From assembly GCA_027036775.1 (NCBI GenBank), contig JALWDS010000047.1, forward strand, positions 1 to 64,000: a stretch of 64,000 nucleotides of DNA. Direction: 5' to 3'. The DNA comes from Archaeoglobaceae archaeon (GTDB lineage: Archaea > Halobacteriota > Archaeoglobi > Archaeoglobales > Archaeoglobaceae). The notes below the pieces were generated by a model. The model did not search any database, was not told the DNA's origin, and saw only the letters and a list, made by a program, of their open reading frames with translations. A program made the position numbers and the translations under genes. Every line of letters begins with the position of its first letter. Positions within the stretch are counted from its first letter, which is position 1. Shown in pieces: positions 53,109-62,229 of the stretch.

Positions 53109-54056
53109 ATGAGGGTGATATCTACGGTTGTAGGAAACTATCCGAGGCCTGAATGGTTTAGAGATTATCTGAGAAAAATAGAGGGATTGCAAAAGGACTT
53201 GGACGTCGAAGTCGATAGGGACGTCTTGAAAAAGGCTGTATCCGAAGTCGTGAATGAGCAAAAAAGGGCTGGAATTGAGCTTTTAACTGACGGCCAATTG
53301 ATATGGCACGATTTCCTTCTAACGATAGCCTCAAGGCTCGAAGGATTTGAGATGAACGGTTTGGTCAGATACTTCGACAACAACCTCTACTACAGAATTC
53401 CAATAGTAAAGGGCAAAATAAAGCGAACTAAAAGAATACTTTACGACTTCGAAATAGCCTTCGAAATTGAAAAGAATGTAAAACCCGTTCTAAGTTGTTA
53501 CACGATCGCCAAGCTTTCGAAAAACGAGTTTTACTCAAAGTTTGACGAATTCCTTTGGGATCTCTGTGATGCGATCAGAGAAGAGATAGAGGAGCTCGAA
53601 GGTATGGGTGTGGAATTCATTCAGATAGACGAACCTTCCCTACTCTATGCGGAAAAGGATGAACTGAAGAACTTGGAAGACGTTTTCAAAGAACTGACCT
53701 CAACCAAGGCAAAAACTGTTTTGATGACATACTTCGATTCCGCCGAAAGAATATTTCCGGAGGTTTTGGACTTCGGATTCGACGTTATAGGTTTGGACTT
53801 CGTAGAGGGTTACGAAGAGAATACGAGAGTTTTGGAGGAATACAGTTTCGAAAGGATAAACGTGGGTCTGATAGATGGAAGGAATACGAAGATGGAGGAC
53901 TTGAACGATCTCAAGAGAAAGTTCGAAGAGATAGTTTCGAGGGGCGAATTCAAAGAGGTTTTCATATCACCAAATACGGGTTTGGAGTTCCTGCCGAGGG
54001 TAAAGGCCTTCGAGAAGATGAGAATTGTCTCCAAGCTTAAGGAGGTGGTTTCGTGA
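53109..54056 (+). CDS. MetE-like protein lacking the zinc ligands
   Basis: This 315-residue TIM-barrel protein belongs to the UroD/MetE superfamily: start STVVGNYPRPEWF, LLTDGQLIWHDF, IQIDEPSLLY, and FISPNTGLEFLPR. In active MetE a His-x-Cys and a downstream Cys bind zinc for homocysteine. Here those positions read MTYFDS and SPNTGLE, so all zinc ligands are lost. It may be a non-catalytic partner, like the N-terminal half of MetE, or act on another methyl transfer. It is coupled to the next gene by a 4-bp overlap. Confidence 0.8.
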   Translation: MRVISTVVGNYPRPEWFRDYLRKIEGLQKDLDVEVDRDVLKKAVSEVVNEQKRAGIELLTDGQLIWHDFLLTIASRLEGFEMNGLVRYFDNNLYYRIPIVKGKIKRTKRILYDFEIAFEIEKNVKPVLSCYTIAKLSKNEFYSKFDEFLWDLCDAIREEIEELEGMGVEFIQIDEPSLLYAEKDELKNLEDVFKELTSTKAKTVLMTYFDSAERIFPEVLDFGFDVIGLDFVEGYEENTRVLEEYSFERINVGLIDGRNTKMEDLNDLKRKFEEIVSRGEFKEVFISPNTGLEFLPRVKAFEKMRIVSKLKEVVS

Positions 54057-55015
54057 AAACGACCGTTGTGGGTAGTTACCCTAAGCCGAAGTGGCTTTTA
54101 AAGATGATAAAACTTCACAGGGATGATAGGATCGACGATAGGGTTATGGACGAAGCTTACAAGGATGCCGTAAAGGCGGTTGTTAAGGATCACGAGATTG
54201 CTGGAGTTGACATAATATGGGACGGGGAGATGAGAAGGGAGGAGATGACATCCTACTTCGCTGAGAGAATTGAGGGATTCGTGATATACGGTGAGGTTAG
54301 GGTTTGGGGAAACGCCTACTACCCGAAACCGTCCATAGTCGGGGAGCTTAGGTATAGGGACGAGTTGGCCGTAAGAGACTTTCTGTTTTTGAAGAGCGTA
54401 ACCGAAAAGGAAATAAAGGTCCCCATAACGGGAGCATACACCATAGTTGACTGGAGCTTCAACGAATACTACCCTACGAAGGAAGAGGCGGTTTACGCTC
54501 TGGCGGAGGTCTTGAACAGGGAGTTTAAGGAGCTCGTTAAGGTCGGTGCGAACTACATTCAGATAGACGAGCCTGCAATACCCACACACCCAGAGGAGAT
54601 CGAAATAGCTAAAAATGCGGTTGAGATAATGGTTAAGGGAGTCAAAGCATACATAGGTATGCACATGTGCTACGGGAATTACAGAGCCATATTTCCCGAC
54701 ATACTCGACTTCAAGGTAGATCAGTTCGACTTCGAGTTTGCCAACAGAAACTTCGAGGATTTGGAGATACTTAGGGAATACGACTACGATAAGGACTTGG
54801 GATTCGGATGCATAGACGTTCACAGCAAAAGGGTTGAAACGGTTGAAGAGGTAAAGAGGGCAATACACATGGCTCTTGAGGTGGTTGAACCAGATCAACT
54901 CTACGTCGATCCAGACTGCGGTTTGAAACTACTGCCGAGAGACGTCGCCTTTGAAAAGCTTAGGGTCATGGTTAAAGCTACGAACGAGGTTAGGAGTGAG
55001 TTGGGCTTGGAATGA
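54053..55015 (+). CDS. Core methionine synthase (MetE-like, MesC candidate)
   Basis: This 320-residue protein has the catalytic half of cobalamin-independent methionine synthase: TTVVGSYPKPKWL, GVDIIWDGEMRREEM, IQIDEPAIPTH, zinc ligands in IGMHMCYGNYRAIFP (H-x-C) and in VDPDCGLKLL. It lacks the folate-binding N-terminal domain of full MetE. Core enzymes take the methyl group from a corrinoid; the MesC family is proposed for anaerobic archaea with the Wood-Ljungdahl pathway, which would fit this lineage. Assignment to MesC is from context. It is coupled to the zinc-less paralogue. Confidence 0.85.
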   Translation: MKTTVVGSYPKPKWLLKMIKLHRDDRIDDRVMDEAYKDAVKAVVKDHEIAGVDIIWDGEMRREEMTSYFAERIEGFVIYGEVRVWGNAYYPKPSIVGELRYRDELAVRDFLFLKSVTEKEIKVPITGAYTIVDWSFNEYYPTKEEAVYALAEVLNREFKELVKVGANYIQIDEPAIPTHPEEIEIAKNAVEIMVKGVKAYIGMHMCYGNYRAIFPDILDFKVDQFDFEFANRNFEDLEILREYDYDKDLGFGCIDVHSKRVETVEEVKRAIHMALEVVEPDQLYVDPDCGLKLLPRDVAFEKLRVMVKATNEVRSELGLE

Positions 55016-55587
55016 ACGTCTTCGACGTTTACTGGGAGAGATACGACAGATGGTATGAAAAGCATAGGGATTTGTTCGAAAGGGAGTTGGAATTCATAAG
55101 GAGAAACGTTGGGAGATTTAAGGTCGGTTTGGAGGTTGGAGTTGGAACTGGAAGGTTTGCTAAGGAGCTTGGGATAAGATACGGAATCGATATATCCAAA
55201 CCCATGCTGAAGCTTGCAAAGGAGAGGGGGGTTGAGGTGGTTTTGGGAAACGCATACAGATTGCCTTTCAAGAGGGTTTTCGACGCTGTTTTCTTCATAT
55301 TCACACTCTGCTTCTTGGATAAACCCCTGAATGCTCTGATTTCCGCGAGAGAAGTCACCGTAAAGGGAGGGAAGGTTGTTGCATGCGTAATTCCTAAGGA
55401 GTCCAAGCTTGCGGAGGAGTATTTGAGAAAGGACAGCCCGTTTTACAGGTCCGCAAGGTTTTACGAGTCTAAGGAGGTCGTCGATATGTTGGAAAGGGCG
55501 GGATTTGATGTCGTTAAAACCGATTTTGAAAACCTGAGATACGAAAGGGACCTCTTTATCGCGGTAGGTGTCAATGAAAAAGTATAA
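55012..55587 (+). CDS. Class I SAM-dependent methyltransferase
   Basis: This 191-residue enzyme has the SAM motif GLEVGVGTGRFAKELGI and a UbiE-like fold (YGIDISKPMLKLAKERGVEVV, GNAYRLPFK, FFIFTLCFLDKP). Its substrate cannot be inferred. It overlaps the core-MetE gene by 4 bp (ATGA) and so is in the same operon, possibly linked to SAM or methyl-group metabolism. Confidence 0.8.
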   Translation: MNVFDVYWERYDRWYEKHRDLFERELEFIRRNVGRFKVGLEVGVGTGRFAKELGIRYGIDISKPMLKLAKERGVEVVLGNAYRLPFKRVFDAVFFIFTLCFLDKPLNALISAREVTVKGGKVVACVIPKESKLAEEYLRKDSPFYRSARFYESKEVVDMLERAGFDVVKTDFENLRYERDLFIAVGVNEKV

Positions 55588-55613
55588 GAACTACCTTTAA
55601 AAGTTTTTGTCAA

Positions 55614-55961
55614 ATGGAGAGGGACATCCTTCTCGAAAGGCTTGAAAGAAAGCTGGCCGAAAAGGAGAAGGAGGTTGAGGAGTTGAGAAAGATGTTGTCC
55701 TCGAAAACCCTTGAGGAGTTGAAGGAGGAGCTTAGGGAGGAGTTCAAAAAGGAGATTAAGGCTATAGAGGCCAAGATTGCTGAAATCTCCAAGAGCGTCG
55801 ATACTCTGATGAACGAGATACTCTACATAAAGTCCGAGTTGAAATCTCAGGAAAAGAGTAAGGAGATTGTCGAAATTGCGACGGATGATGAGGTAGAAGA
55901 AAAGGAAGAGGAAAAGTCAGAATCCGCAGATTACGACGATGAGATAATAATCGTGGATTGA
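55614..55961 (+). CDS. Coiled-coil protein preceding smc, unknown function
   Basis: This 115-residue protein is a strongly charged coiled coil (LLERLERKLAEKEKEVEELR, KEIKAIEAKIAEISK) ending in an acidic tail (EKEEEKSESADYDDEIIIVD). It is not a member of a family I can name. It begins a run with smc 1 bp downstream, then scpA and scpB, so it may act with condensin. The T-rich promoter ACCTTTAAAAGTTT lies upstream. Confidence 0.65.
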   Translation: MERDILLERLERKLAEKEKEVEELRKMLSSKTLEELKEELREEFKKEIKAIEAKIAEISKSVDTLMNEILYIKSELKSQEKSKEIVEIATDDEVEEKEEEKSESADYDDEIIIVD

Positions 55962-55962
55962 A

Positions 55963-58900
55963 ATGTTCGTAAGGAGGATCGAGCTTAGAAACTTCAAATC
56001 TTTCAAGAGAGCGGAGATCGTATTCAAAGACAACTTTACGGTTATAACCGGGCCGAACGGTAGCGGGAAGTCGAACGTAATAGACTCCATACTCTTCTGC
56101 TTCGGCCTAACGTCCTCAAAAACTCTGAGGGCCGAGAAACTCACGGATTTGATAAGGCACGGGCAGAAGGAGGGAGAGGTCGAGATTGAGCTCGAAGGTT
56201 ACACGATAAGGAGAAAGGTTAAAGAGACAGATAGAGGATACTACAGCTACTACTATATCAACGGAAGGAGCGTAGGCTATTCTGATGTCGAGAGGTTGGT
56301 GGAGAGATTGGGATTGAATACGGAATACAGCGTGGTTATGCAGGGGGACGTGACGAGGATTGCAGAAATGACGCCGATTCAAAGGAGGAAAATAATGGAG
56401 GACGTGGCCGGTATATCGGAATTCGAGGAGAAGAAGGAGAGAGCTTTGGAGGAGCTTGAGGACGTTAAGAACAACATAGAGAAGGTTGAAATAACGCTTA
56501 GAGAAGTGGAGGATAGGTTGTCAAAACTCAAGGTCGAGAGGGAGGAGGCTTTAAGGTATAAGGGTTTGCTTAGGGAGAGGGAAGAGCTCGAAGGTTTCAC
56601 GAAGGCTCACGATTACATCAAACTTTCCAAGGAGTTGGAAAAACTTAGGGAGAAGCTTGAGAGGTTAAACTTCGAAAGGGATGAGATTTTAAAGGGTATC
56701 TCAAGGATAAACTCCGAGATTGCTAAACTGAACGAGGAGATGGAGGAGATCGTCAGTAGAATTGGTTCTTTCGAGGATAGGGAGCTGAAGAAAATTAACG
56801 AAGAGATAAACCGAACGATGGGGGAGATAAACGGTTGCAGGAAGTTGATAGATCTCTACACTTCCGAAATCGAGGAACTCAGAGAGGAAAGGGGTAAACT
56901 CATTTTGTCGATCGAAAAGGCCAGAGGTGAGGTTGAGGGAATAGAAAGAGAGCTGAATGAGATGAATTTGAAAATCGAAAGCTTGGAAAAGATCGCTGAA
57001 GAAAAAAACGACATTCTGAACTCTCTCAAGTTGAGATACGAGGAGATATACTCAAAATACGGAATAGAAAGGAGGAAACTTGAGAGCAAGCTGGAAGTCC
57101 TTGACGAGTTGAAGGAAAAAAGGACAGCTCTTTTAAAGGAGAGGGAGAAGGTTCTTGAAGGTCTCAGAAGAGTTGAAATGGAGATAGAGGAGATAGAGGT
57201 CGGAAAGGATAGCATCGATTTGAAAGGTATAATCGATGAGATTGTAGAAGATGAGAAGAGGCTTGCAATACTCAGGAACGAAGTTGAGAAGTTGAAAATG
57301 AGGTTGTTTGAGATCGACGGAGATGTATTCAAAATTAGGGACGAAATTTCTAAGATCGATAGGGTTTTGAGGGAGAAGGAGATAGAACTCGCCAAGTCGT
57401 CCGCGGTAAGGCCCAAGGCAGTTGATATCGTTTTGAAGGCGAGGGACGAGGGAAGGCTTCGGGGTATTTACGGCACGGTATCTCAGCTCTGCAGAGTGGA
57501 CGAGATGTATTCTCTCGCCTTGGAAGTTGCAGGAGGTAACGCCCTAAACTTTCTGGTAGTCGAGAACGAGGATTGCGCGATAGAGGCTGTAAAGTATTTG
57601 AAGGAGGTTGGAGGGGGAAGGGCGAGTTTCATACCCCTCAACAGGATAAACGTTCACGTTAACTACGATCCGTCGGTTCTGAGGTTTGAGGGCGTTGTCG
57701 ATTATGCGGTCAACTTGATAGAGTGCGATGAAAAGTTTAGAAAGGTCTTCGAGCTCGTTTACAGAGACACACTCGTCGTTGAAGACATAGACACCGCTAA
57801 GAGGTTCATAAACAGGTTAAGAGTTGTGACGCTCGAGGGTGATTTGATAGAGAAGAGCGGAGTTATTACGGGAGGACAAGTTAGAAGAAGGTCTATGGGC
57901 CTTTTCAGCGAAGGATTGAGGGAAGAGATAGAAGGTTTAAAGAGAAAGAGGGGCGAACTCGAACTTGAGTTATCTAAAGCGGAGGAGGAGAGAAAGGCTT
58001 TGCAGATTAAGCTTGAAAGGCTCAATGCGGAGATGACCGAAATTAAGGTTAGGATTTCCACGAACAGGGGAAGGTTGGAGGAGTTCAAGAGGATTTTAGG
58101 AGATGCGGAGAGGAGGTTGAAGGAGAAAAGGGAAGAGGCAGAAAAGCTCAATTTGAGGGCAACGGAATTGGAGAGCGAGCTTTCTAAAGTTGAAGGGGAG
58201 ATAAGGGTCTTAGAAGACGATTTAAAGAGAGTTGAATCTAAACTCAGAGACTACGAACTTTCGAAGCTGAACGAGGAGATTGAGAAGGTCAGGAGGGAGT
58301 TAGAGCGCATAAAGGATTTGAAATCCGTAATAAACTCTAAGATCAGCGGTTTGAAAGCGAAGAGAGACGAGCTTTTGAAGTCTCTTGAGGAATACGAATC
58401 AAATCTAAGGGTTTTGGAGGGGAAGATATCGGAAAGATCTGAGAAGGTTGAGGAGACGAGAAGGAAAGTGAAAGAGCTTGAAAGGAATTTAAAAGACTTG
58501 AAGGAGAGAGAAAGGGAGATTAGCGGTGAGGTAGGGGATTTGAGAAGGAGGAGGGATGAAATCCTGAGTAAGATAAACGAGCTTGAGAGAGAGAAGGCGG
58601 ACAAGGTTCTAATGGAGAGAATTTTGAGGGAGAAGATCGAAGGTTTGAAGGAAAAGATTGATGAATTTTCGAGTAAGCTTGAGGGCTACGACGTAGAAAT
58701 ACCAGAGGATCTACCGCCCCTCGAATACGTTAAAAGGAGGTTGGAGTATGTCGAGAGGGAGCTGAAGGGATTCGGAGACGTTAACATGAAGGCTATTCAA
58801 GAGTTTGAAGAGGTGAAGGAGAGATACGAAAGCTTAAAAGAGAAAAAAGAAGTTCTCGAAAGGGAGAGATCGAAGATAGTTGAAAAGATAAGGGAAATCG

Positions 58901-59358
58901 AAAGGTTGAAGAGAGAGGCGTTCATGAACACCTTCAAGGCTGTAAACGAGAAGTTCAAGGAGATAGTTAGGGAGCTGGCGGACGGAGAGGGGGAGATATA
59001 CTTGGATAAAGAAGACCCCTTCCAAAGCGGACTGCACATAAGGTTCAAACCGTTCGGCAAACCTATTCAGAGGCTTGAGGCCATGAGCGGTGGAGAGAAG
59101 AGCTTGCTGACCTTGGCGTTCATATTCGCAATTCAGAGGTTTAAACCCGCACCTTTTTACGCTTTCGACGAGGTTGACATGTTTCTGGACGGGGTCAACG
59201 TGGGTAGGCTGGCTAAGATGATAAAGAGACTTTCAAAAAACGCTCAGTTCATAGTGGTTTCTTTGAGAAAGCCCATGATTGAAAATGCGGATCACGTCGT
59301 TGGGATTACGAGGGGAGGTGACGGCGAATCGATAGTGACCGCGATCCAATTGAAATGA
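55963..59358 (+). CDS. smc: Chromosome segregation ATPase SMC
   Basis: This 1131-residue protein has the standard SMC plan: Walker A TGPNGSGKSNVIDSILF at residues ~26-42, two long coiled coils, a hinge at about 500-640 (ARDEGRLRGIYGTVSQL, GGNALNFLVVENEDCA), and the C-terminal signature MSGGEKSLLTLAF with Walker B YAFDEVDMFLD. It forms the archaeal condensin with ScpA and ScpB, both encoded next. Length is typical (~1150). The stop overlaps scpA by 4 bp. Confidence 0.95.
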   Translation: MFVRRIELRNFKSFKRAEIVFKDNFTVITGPNGSGKSNVIDSILFCFGLTSSKTLRAEKLTDLIRHGQKEGEVEIELEGYTIRRKVKETDRGYYSYYYINGRSVGYSDVERLVERLGLNTEYSVVMQGDVTRIAEMTPIQRRKIMEDVAGISEFEEKKERALEELEDVKNNIEKVEITLREVEDRLSKLKVEREEALRYKGLLREREELEGFTKAHDYIKLSKELEKLREKLERLNFERDEILKGISRINSEIAKLNEEMEEIVSRIGSFEDRELKKINEEINRTMGEINGCRKLIDLYTSEIEELREERGKLILSIEKARGEVEGIERELNEMNLKIESLEKIAEEKNDILNSLKLRYEEIYSKYGIERRKLESKLEVLDELKEKRTALLKEREKVLEGLRRVEMEIEEIEVGKDSIDLKGIIDEIVEDEKRLAILRNEVEKLKMRLFEIDGDVFKIRDEISKIDRVLREKEIELAKSSAVRPKAVDIVLKARDEGRLRGIYGTVSQLCRVDEMYSLALEVAGGNALNFLVVENEDCAIEAVKYLKEVGGGRASFIPLNRINVHVNYDPSVLRFEGVVDYAVNLIECDEKFRKVFELVYRDTLVVEDIDTAKRFINRLRVVTLEGDLIEKSGVITGGQVRRRSMGLFSEGLREEIEGLKRKRGELELELSKAEEERKALQIKLERLNAEMTEIKVRISTNRGRLEEFKRILGDAERRLKEKREEAEKLNLRATELESELSKVEGEIRVLEDDLKRVESKLRDYELSKLNEEIEKVRRELERIKDLKSVINSKISGLKAKRDELLKSLEEYESNLRVLEGKISERSEKVEETRRKVKELERNLKDLKEREREISGEVGDLRRRRDEILSKINELEREKADKVLMERILREKIEGLKEKIDEFSSKLEGYDVEIPEDLPPLEYVKRRLEYVERELKGFGDVNMKAIQEFEEVKERYESLKEKKEVLERERSKIVEKIREIERLKREAFMNTFKAVNEKFKEIVRELADGEGEIYLDKEDPFQSGLHIRFKPFGKPIQRLEAMSGGEKSLLTLAFIFAIQRFKPAPFYAFDEVDMFLDGVNVGRLAKMIKRLSKNAQFIVVSLRKPMIENADHVVGITRGGDGESIVTAIQLK

Positions 59359-59954
59359 TATACGACATGGCGAAGAATGGTGAAGTAGATCCTTGGAAGA
59401 TAGACATAGTGGACTTGACGGACAGGTTTCTGAAGAAAATCGATGACTTGAGGGTTTCAGGTAGGGCCATACTGTATGCGTCGCTCCTCCTGAAGATGAA
59501 GTCCGAGGTCCTTCTCAACGAGATTTACGGAGAGGAGGATGATTTGAACGTTATCGAAGTTGAAGTTCCAGACAATATCAACGAGGTCGATCTGATCGAT
59601 CTGAAACCAGTTAGGAGAAGGGTAAAGAGATACACGACTTTGGACGAGCTCGTGAAGGAGTTGAGGCGTTTGGAGAATTTGAGGGATAAGAGGAGGGGCA
59701 GAAAGAGGAGTGCCAAAGTTTTAGAGAGATTAGACGAAGTTCCTCATGAAGAGGACGTTGAGGAAAAGATGATGGAGGTTTACGAATCGATAAGGAGGCT
59801 TGGAATGAAGGAGGTGTCTTTTACCAAGTTGGTGGAAGGCTTTGATAGGTCTCTAAAGGTTACATACTACGTTTCCATCCTGCATCTGGCTTACAGAAAG
59901 ATGCTCAAAGTTGAGCAGAGTTCTCCATACGGCGATATAAGGGTGATACTTTGA
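59355..59954 (+). CDS. scpA: Condensin kleisin subunit ScpA
   Basis: This 199-residue kleisin bridges SMC heads. It begins IYDMAKNGEVDPWKIDIVDL, a ScpA N-terminal hallmark, and ends with a winged-helix (FTKLVEGFDRSLKVTYYVSI). ATG 59355 overlaps the smc stop. Upstream in the same frame the codons read Asp-Pro-Ile-Glu, which is also typical of ScpA N-termini, but no ATG/GTG/TTG precedes them before a stop at 59319, so the protein starts four residues late. The linker is short, as in other archaeal ScpA. Confidence 0.88.
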   Translation: MIYDMAKNGEVDPWKIDIVDLTDRFLKKIDDLRVSGRAILYASLLLKMKSEVLLNEIYGEEDDLNVIEVEVPDNINEVDLIDLKPVRRRVKRYTTLDELVKELRRLENLRDKRRGRKRSAKVLERLDEVPHEEDVEEKMMEVYESIRRLGMKEVSFTKLVEGFDRSLKVTYYVSILHLAYRKMLKVEQSSPYGDIRVIL

Positions 59955-60436
59955 AGGAGGAGGTTGAAGCCATCCTCTTCTCCTCACCCGATCCCGTAAG
60001 CTTGAGGTTCATCGCGAGAAGGTTGGGAGTTAAGGTTGAGGAAGTTGAAAGGGTCGTCGATGAGCTCGTTAAGGATTACGAAGGGAGGGAAACCGCTTTG
60101 GAGATAGTAAAACTCGGCGACAAGGTCTTGATGAGGGTAAAGCCAAGATATCAGCACCTCGTTTCTGGTGAGAAGGATCTGGATAAATCCACTTTGAGGA
60201 CTCTGGCGGTAATAGCTTTGAATCAGCCCGTAGAACTTTCCAAGCTCGCAAGGATCAGGGGAAACAGGTGTTACGAGCACGTGAAGAGGTTGGAAGGCTT
60301 GGGATTGATCAAGTCTGAAAAGAAGGGAAGAACAAAGGTTCTAACTACAACCGACGCTTTTCTCAAGTATTTCGGTTTGAACGTTGGAAGCGTTGAAGAG
60401 CTGAAGGAGGTGTTGAAGAGACGCTTAAGTTTATAA
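59951..60436 (+). CDS. scpB: Condensin subunit ScpB
   Basis: This 161-residue protein has two winged-helix domains ([40 protein letters not shown]), as in ScpB. It binds the kleisin middle and stabilises the SMC-ScpA complex. The start is TTG 59951 overlapping the scpA stop (TTGA), with GGGTGATAC just before. Last gene of the smc-scpA-scpB operon. Confidence 0.88.
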   Translation: MKEEVEAILFSSPDPVSLRFIARRLGVKVEEVERVVDELVKDYEGRETALEIVKLGDKVLMRVKPRYQHLVSGEKDLDKSTLRTLAVIALNQPVELSKLARIRGNRCYEHVKRLEGLGLIKSEKKGRTKVLTTTDAFLKYFGLNVGSVEELKEVLKRRLSL

Positions 60437-60459
60437 GCTCTAAAAGTCCCATTCCTAAG

Positions 60460-61974
60460 ATGTTCGAGAAGGTTCTGATCGCAAACAGGGGTGAGATTGC
60501 AATAAGAGTTATGAGGGCCTGCAAGGAGTTGGGTATTAAGACAGTCGCCATATACAGTTCTGCCGACAGAAAGGCCTTGCACAGACTTTACGCTGACGAG
60601 AGCTACTACGTCGGTAGGGCCGAACCGAGGGAAAGCTATCTTAACGTAGATAGGATAGTGGAGGTCGCTAAAAAGGCCGACGTCGATGCCATACACCCGG
60701 GTTACGGTTTCTTGGCCGAAAATCCGGAATTTGCAAAGAGGTGCGAGGAGGAGGGAATAACGTTCATAGGTCCGAAGTCGGATGTGATTGCGAAGATGGG
60801 TTCCAAAGTCACGGCGAGGAAGTTGATGAGCGAGGCAGGTTTGCCAGTAGTCCCCGGATCTCCTGCCTTGGATGATTTGGACGATGCTATCAAGTGGGCT
60901 GAAAGGATAGGCTATCCTGTTGCCATAAAGGCGTCAGGTGGAGGAGGTGGAATAGGTATAACCATAGTTAGGGATGAGAGCGAACTCGAAAGTGCCTTTT
61001 ACAAGTCCAAGAAGTTGGGGGAGAAGTATTTCGGCGATTCGACCGTTTACATTGAAAAGTATCTACCGAAACCGAGGCACATAGAGTTTCAGGTTTTGGC
61101 AGATGAGCACGGGAACGTCATTCACTTGGGCGAGAGGGAGTGTAGCATTCAGAGGAGGCATCAGAAGCTGATCGAGGAGTGTCCTTCCCCTGCGGTTGAC
61201 GAAGAAACGAGGGAGAAGATGGGGAGGTTGGTCGTTAAAGGAGCCAAATACATAGGGTATACCAACGCGGGAACCATGGAATTCCTCTATCAAGACGGAA
61301 ACTTCTACTTCTTGGAGATGAACACCCGTTTGCAGGTTGAACACACTATAACGGAGTTGGTCACGGGAATAGACATAGTCAAGTATCAGATAAGGATAGC
61401 TTACGGTGAGGAGTTGTATCACGATCAGGACGAAGTTGTAATGAGGGGACATGCGATAGAGTGCAGAATAAATGCGGAAGACCCGATAGACTTCCTTCCG
61501 AGAAGCGGTAAGATAGTTCACTACAGAAGTCCGGGTGGGATGGGGGTTAGAGTCGATAGCGGTGTTCACATGGGTTACGTGATTCCTAAGGAATACGATC
61601 CGATGATATCAAAGCTCTGCGTTTGGGGTGAGAGCAGAATCGAGGCAATACACAGAATGAGAAGGGCACTGTGGGAATACGTTATTGTGGGCGTCGATAC
61701 TAACATACCCTTCCACTTGGCGGTTATGCACAACGAAGCCTTCGTTAAAGGTGAAACTCACACAAAGTTCGTGGAAGAGCAGAACCTGAGGGAGGAGGTA
61801 AGGAGATACGTTGTCAGGTATCATCCGATAGTCAAGAGGTTGGACGAGGTGTTTAAGGAGGAGATTAAAGAGGAAGACATTGCCATATCCACGGCGGTAG
61901 CTGAATACGATAGATTTGAAAACAGAAAGGTAAGCACTTGGAAGATGCACGCAAGGCTGGAAAACTTGAGGTGA
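60460..61974 (+). CDS. pycA: Biotin carboxylase / pyruvate carboxylase subunit A
   Basis: This 504-residue ATP-grasp enzyme carboxylates biotin on a carrier protein. It has [36 protein letters not shown], the glycine loop [47 protein letters not shown] and [10 protein letters not shown]. In archaea of this group it works as the A subunit of a two-subunit pyruvate carboxylase, with the B subunit elsewhere; acetyl-CoA carboxylase use is possible. It has its own gene start 23 bp after scpB. Confidence 0.92.
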   Translation: MFEKVLIANRGEIAIRVMRACKELGIKTVAIYSSADRKALHRLYADESYYVGRAEPRESYLNVDRIVEVAKKADVDAIHPGYGFLAENPEFAKRCEEEGITFIGPKSDVIAKMGSKVTARKLMSEAGLPVVPGSPALDDLDDAIKWAERIGYPVAIKASGGGGGIGITIVRDESELESAFYKSKKLGEKYFGDSTVYIEKYLPKPRHIEFQVLADEHGNVIHLGERECSIQRRHQKLIEECPSPAVDEETREKMGRLVVKGAKYIGYTNAGTMEFLYQDGNFYFLEMNTRLQVEHTITELVTGIDIVKYQIRIAYGEELYHDQDEVVMRGHAIECRINAEDPIDFLPRSGKIVHYRSPGGMGVRVDSGVHMGYVIPKEYDPMISKLCVWGESRIEAIHRMRRALWEYVIVGVDTNIPFHLAVMHNEAFVKGETHTKFVEEQNLREEVRRYVVRYHPIVKRLDEVFKEEIKEEDIAISTAVAEYDRFENRKVSTWKMHARLENLR

Positions 61975-61977
61975 TCG

Positions 61978-62229
61978 TCAGCGGTTTTCGGCAGACAAAA
62001 CACCTATATCCAAACCTATCTCAAGCCAAGCCCAAGCCCAAACTACGCATTCAAAAGCCCTAACCAAATCACCCCTTTCGAAGAAGTATTCCGAATCGCT
62101 GACGTAGGCCTCTATGTTCCTTAAAAACTCTTTTCCCTTCTCGTTTAACGCTTTAACGTCCTTCAACCTCGACTTTATCCTCTTCAACCACTTCTCCGTT
62201 TCCCTCATCAACTCCTCCTTTTCACCCAT
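61978..62229 (-). CDS. DUF357 family helical protein
   Basis: This 83-residue protein is a helical hairpin of the DUF357 type, with AYVSDSEYFFERGDLVRAFE and WAWAWLEIGLDIG, the two most conserved stretches. Function unknown. It overlaps the NfeD gene by 22 bp and lies downstream of it, so the two are co-transcribed. It converges on the carboxylase gene. Confidence 0.85.
   Translation of the reverse strand: MGEKEELMRETEKWLKRIKSRLKDVKALNEKGKEFLRNIEAYVSDSEYFFERGDLVRAFECVVWAWAWLEIGLDIGVLSAENR

Noticed and set aside
55963-59358. Minus-strand serine/leucine-rich frames in smc
   Set aside because: They are mirror images of the Glu/Lys-rich coiled coil, without family features.
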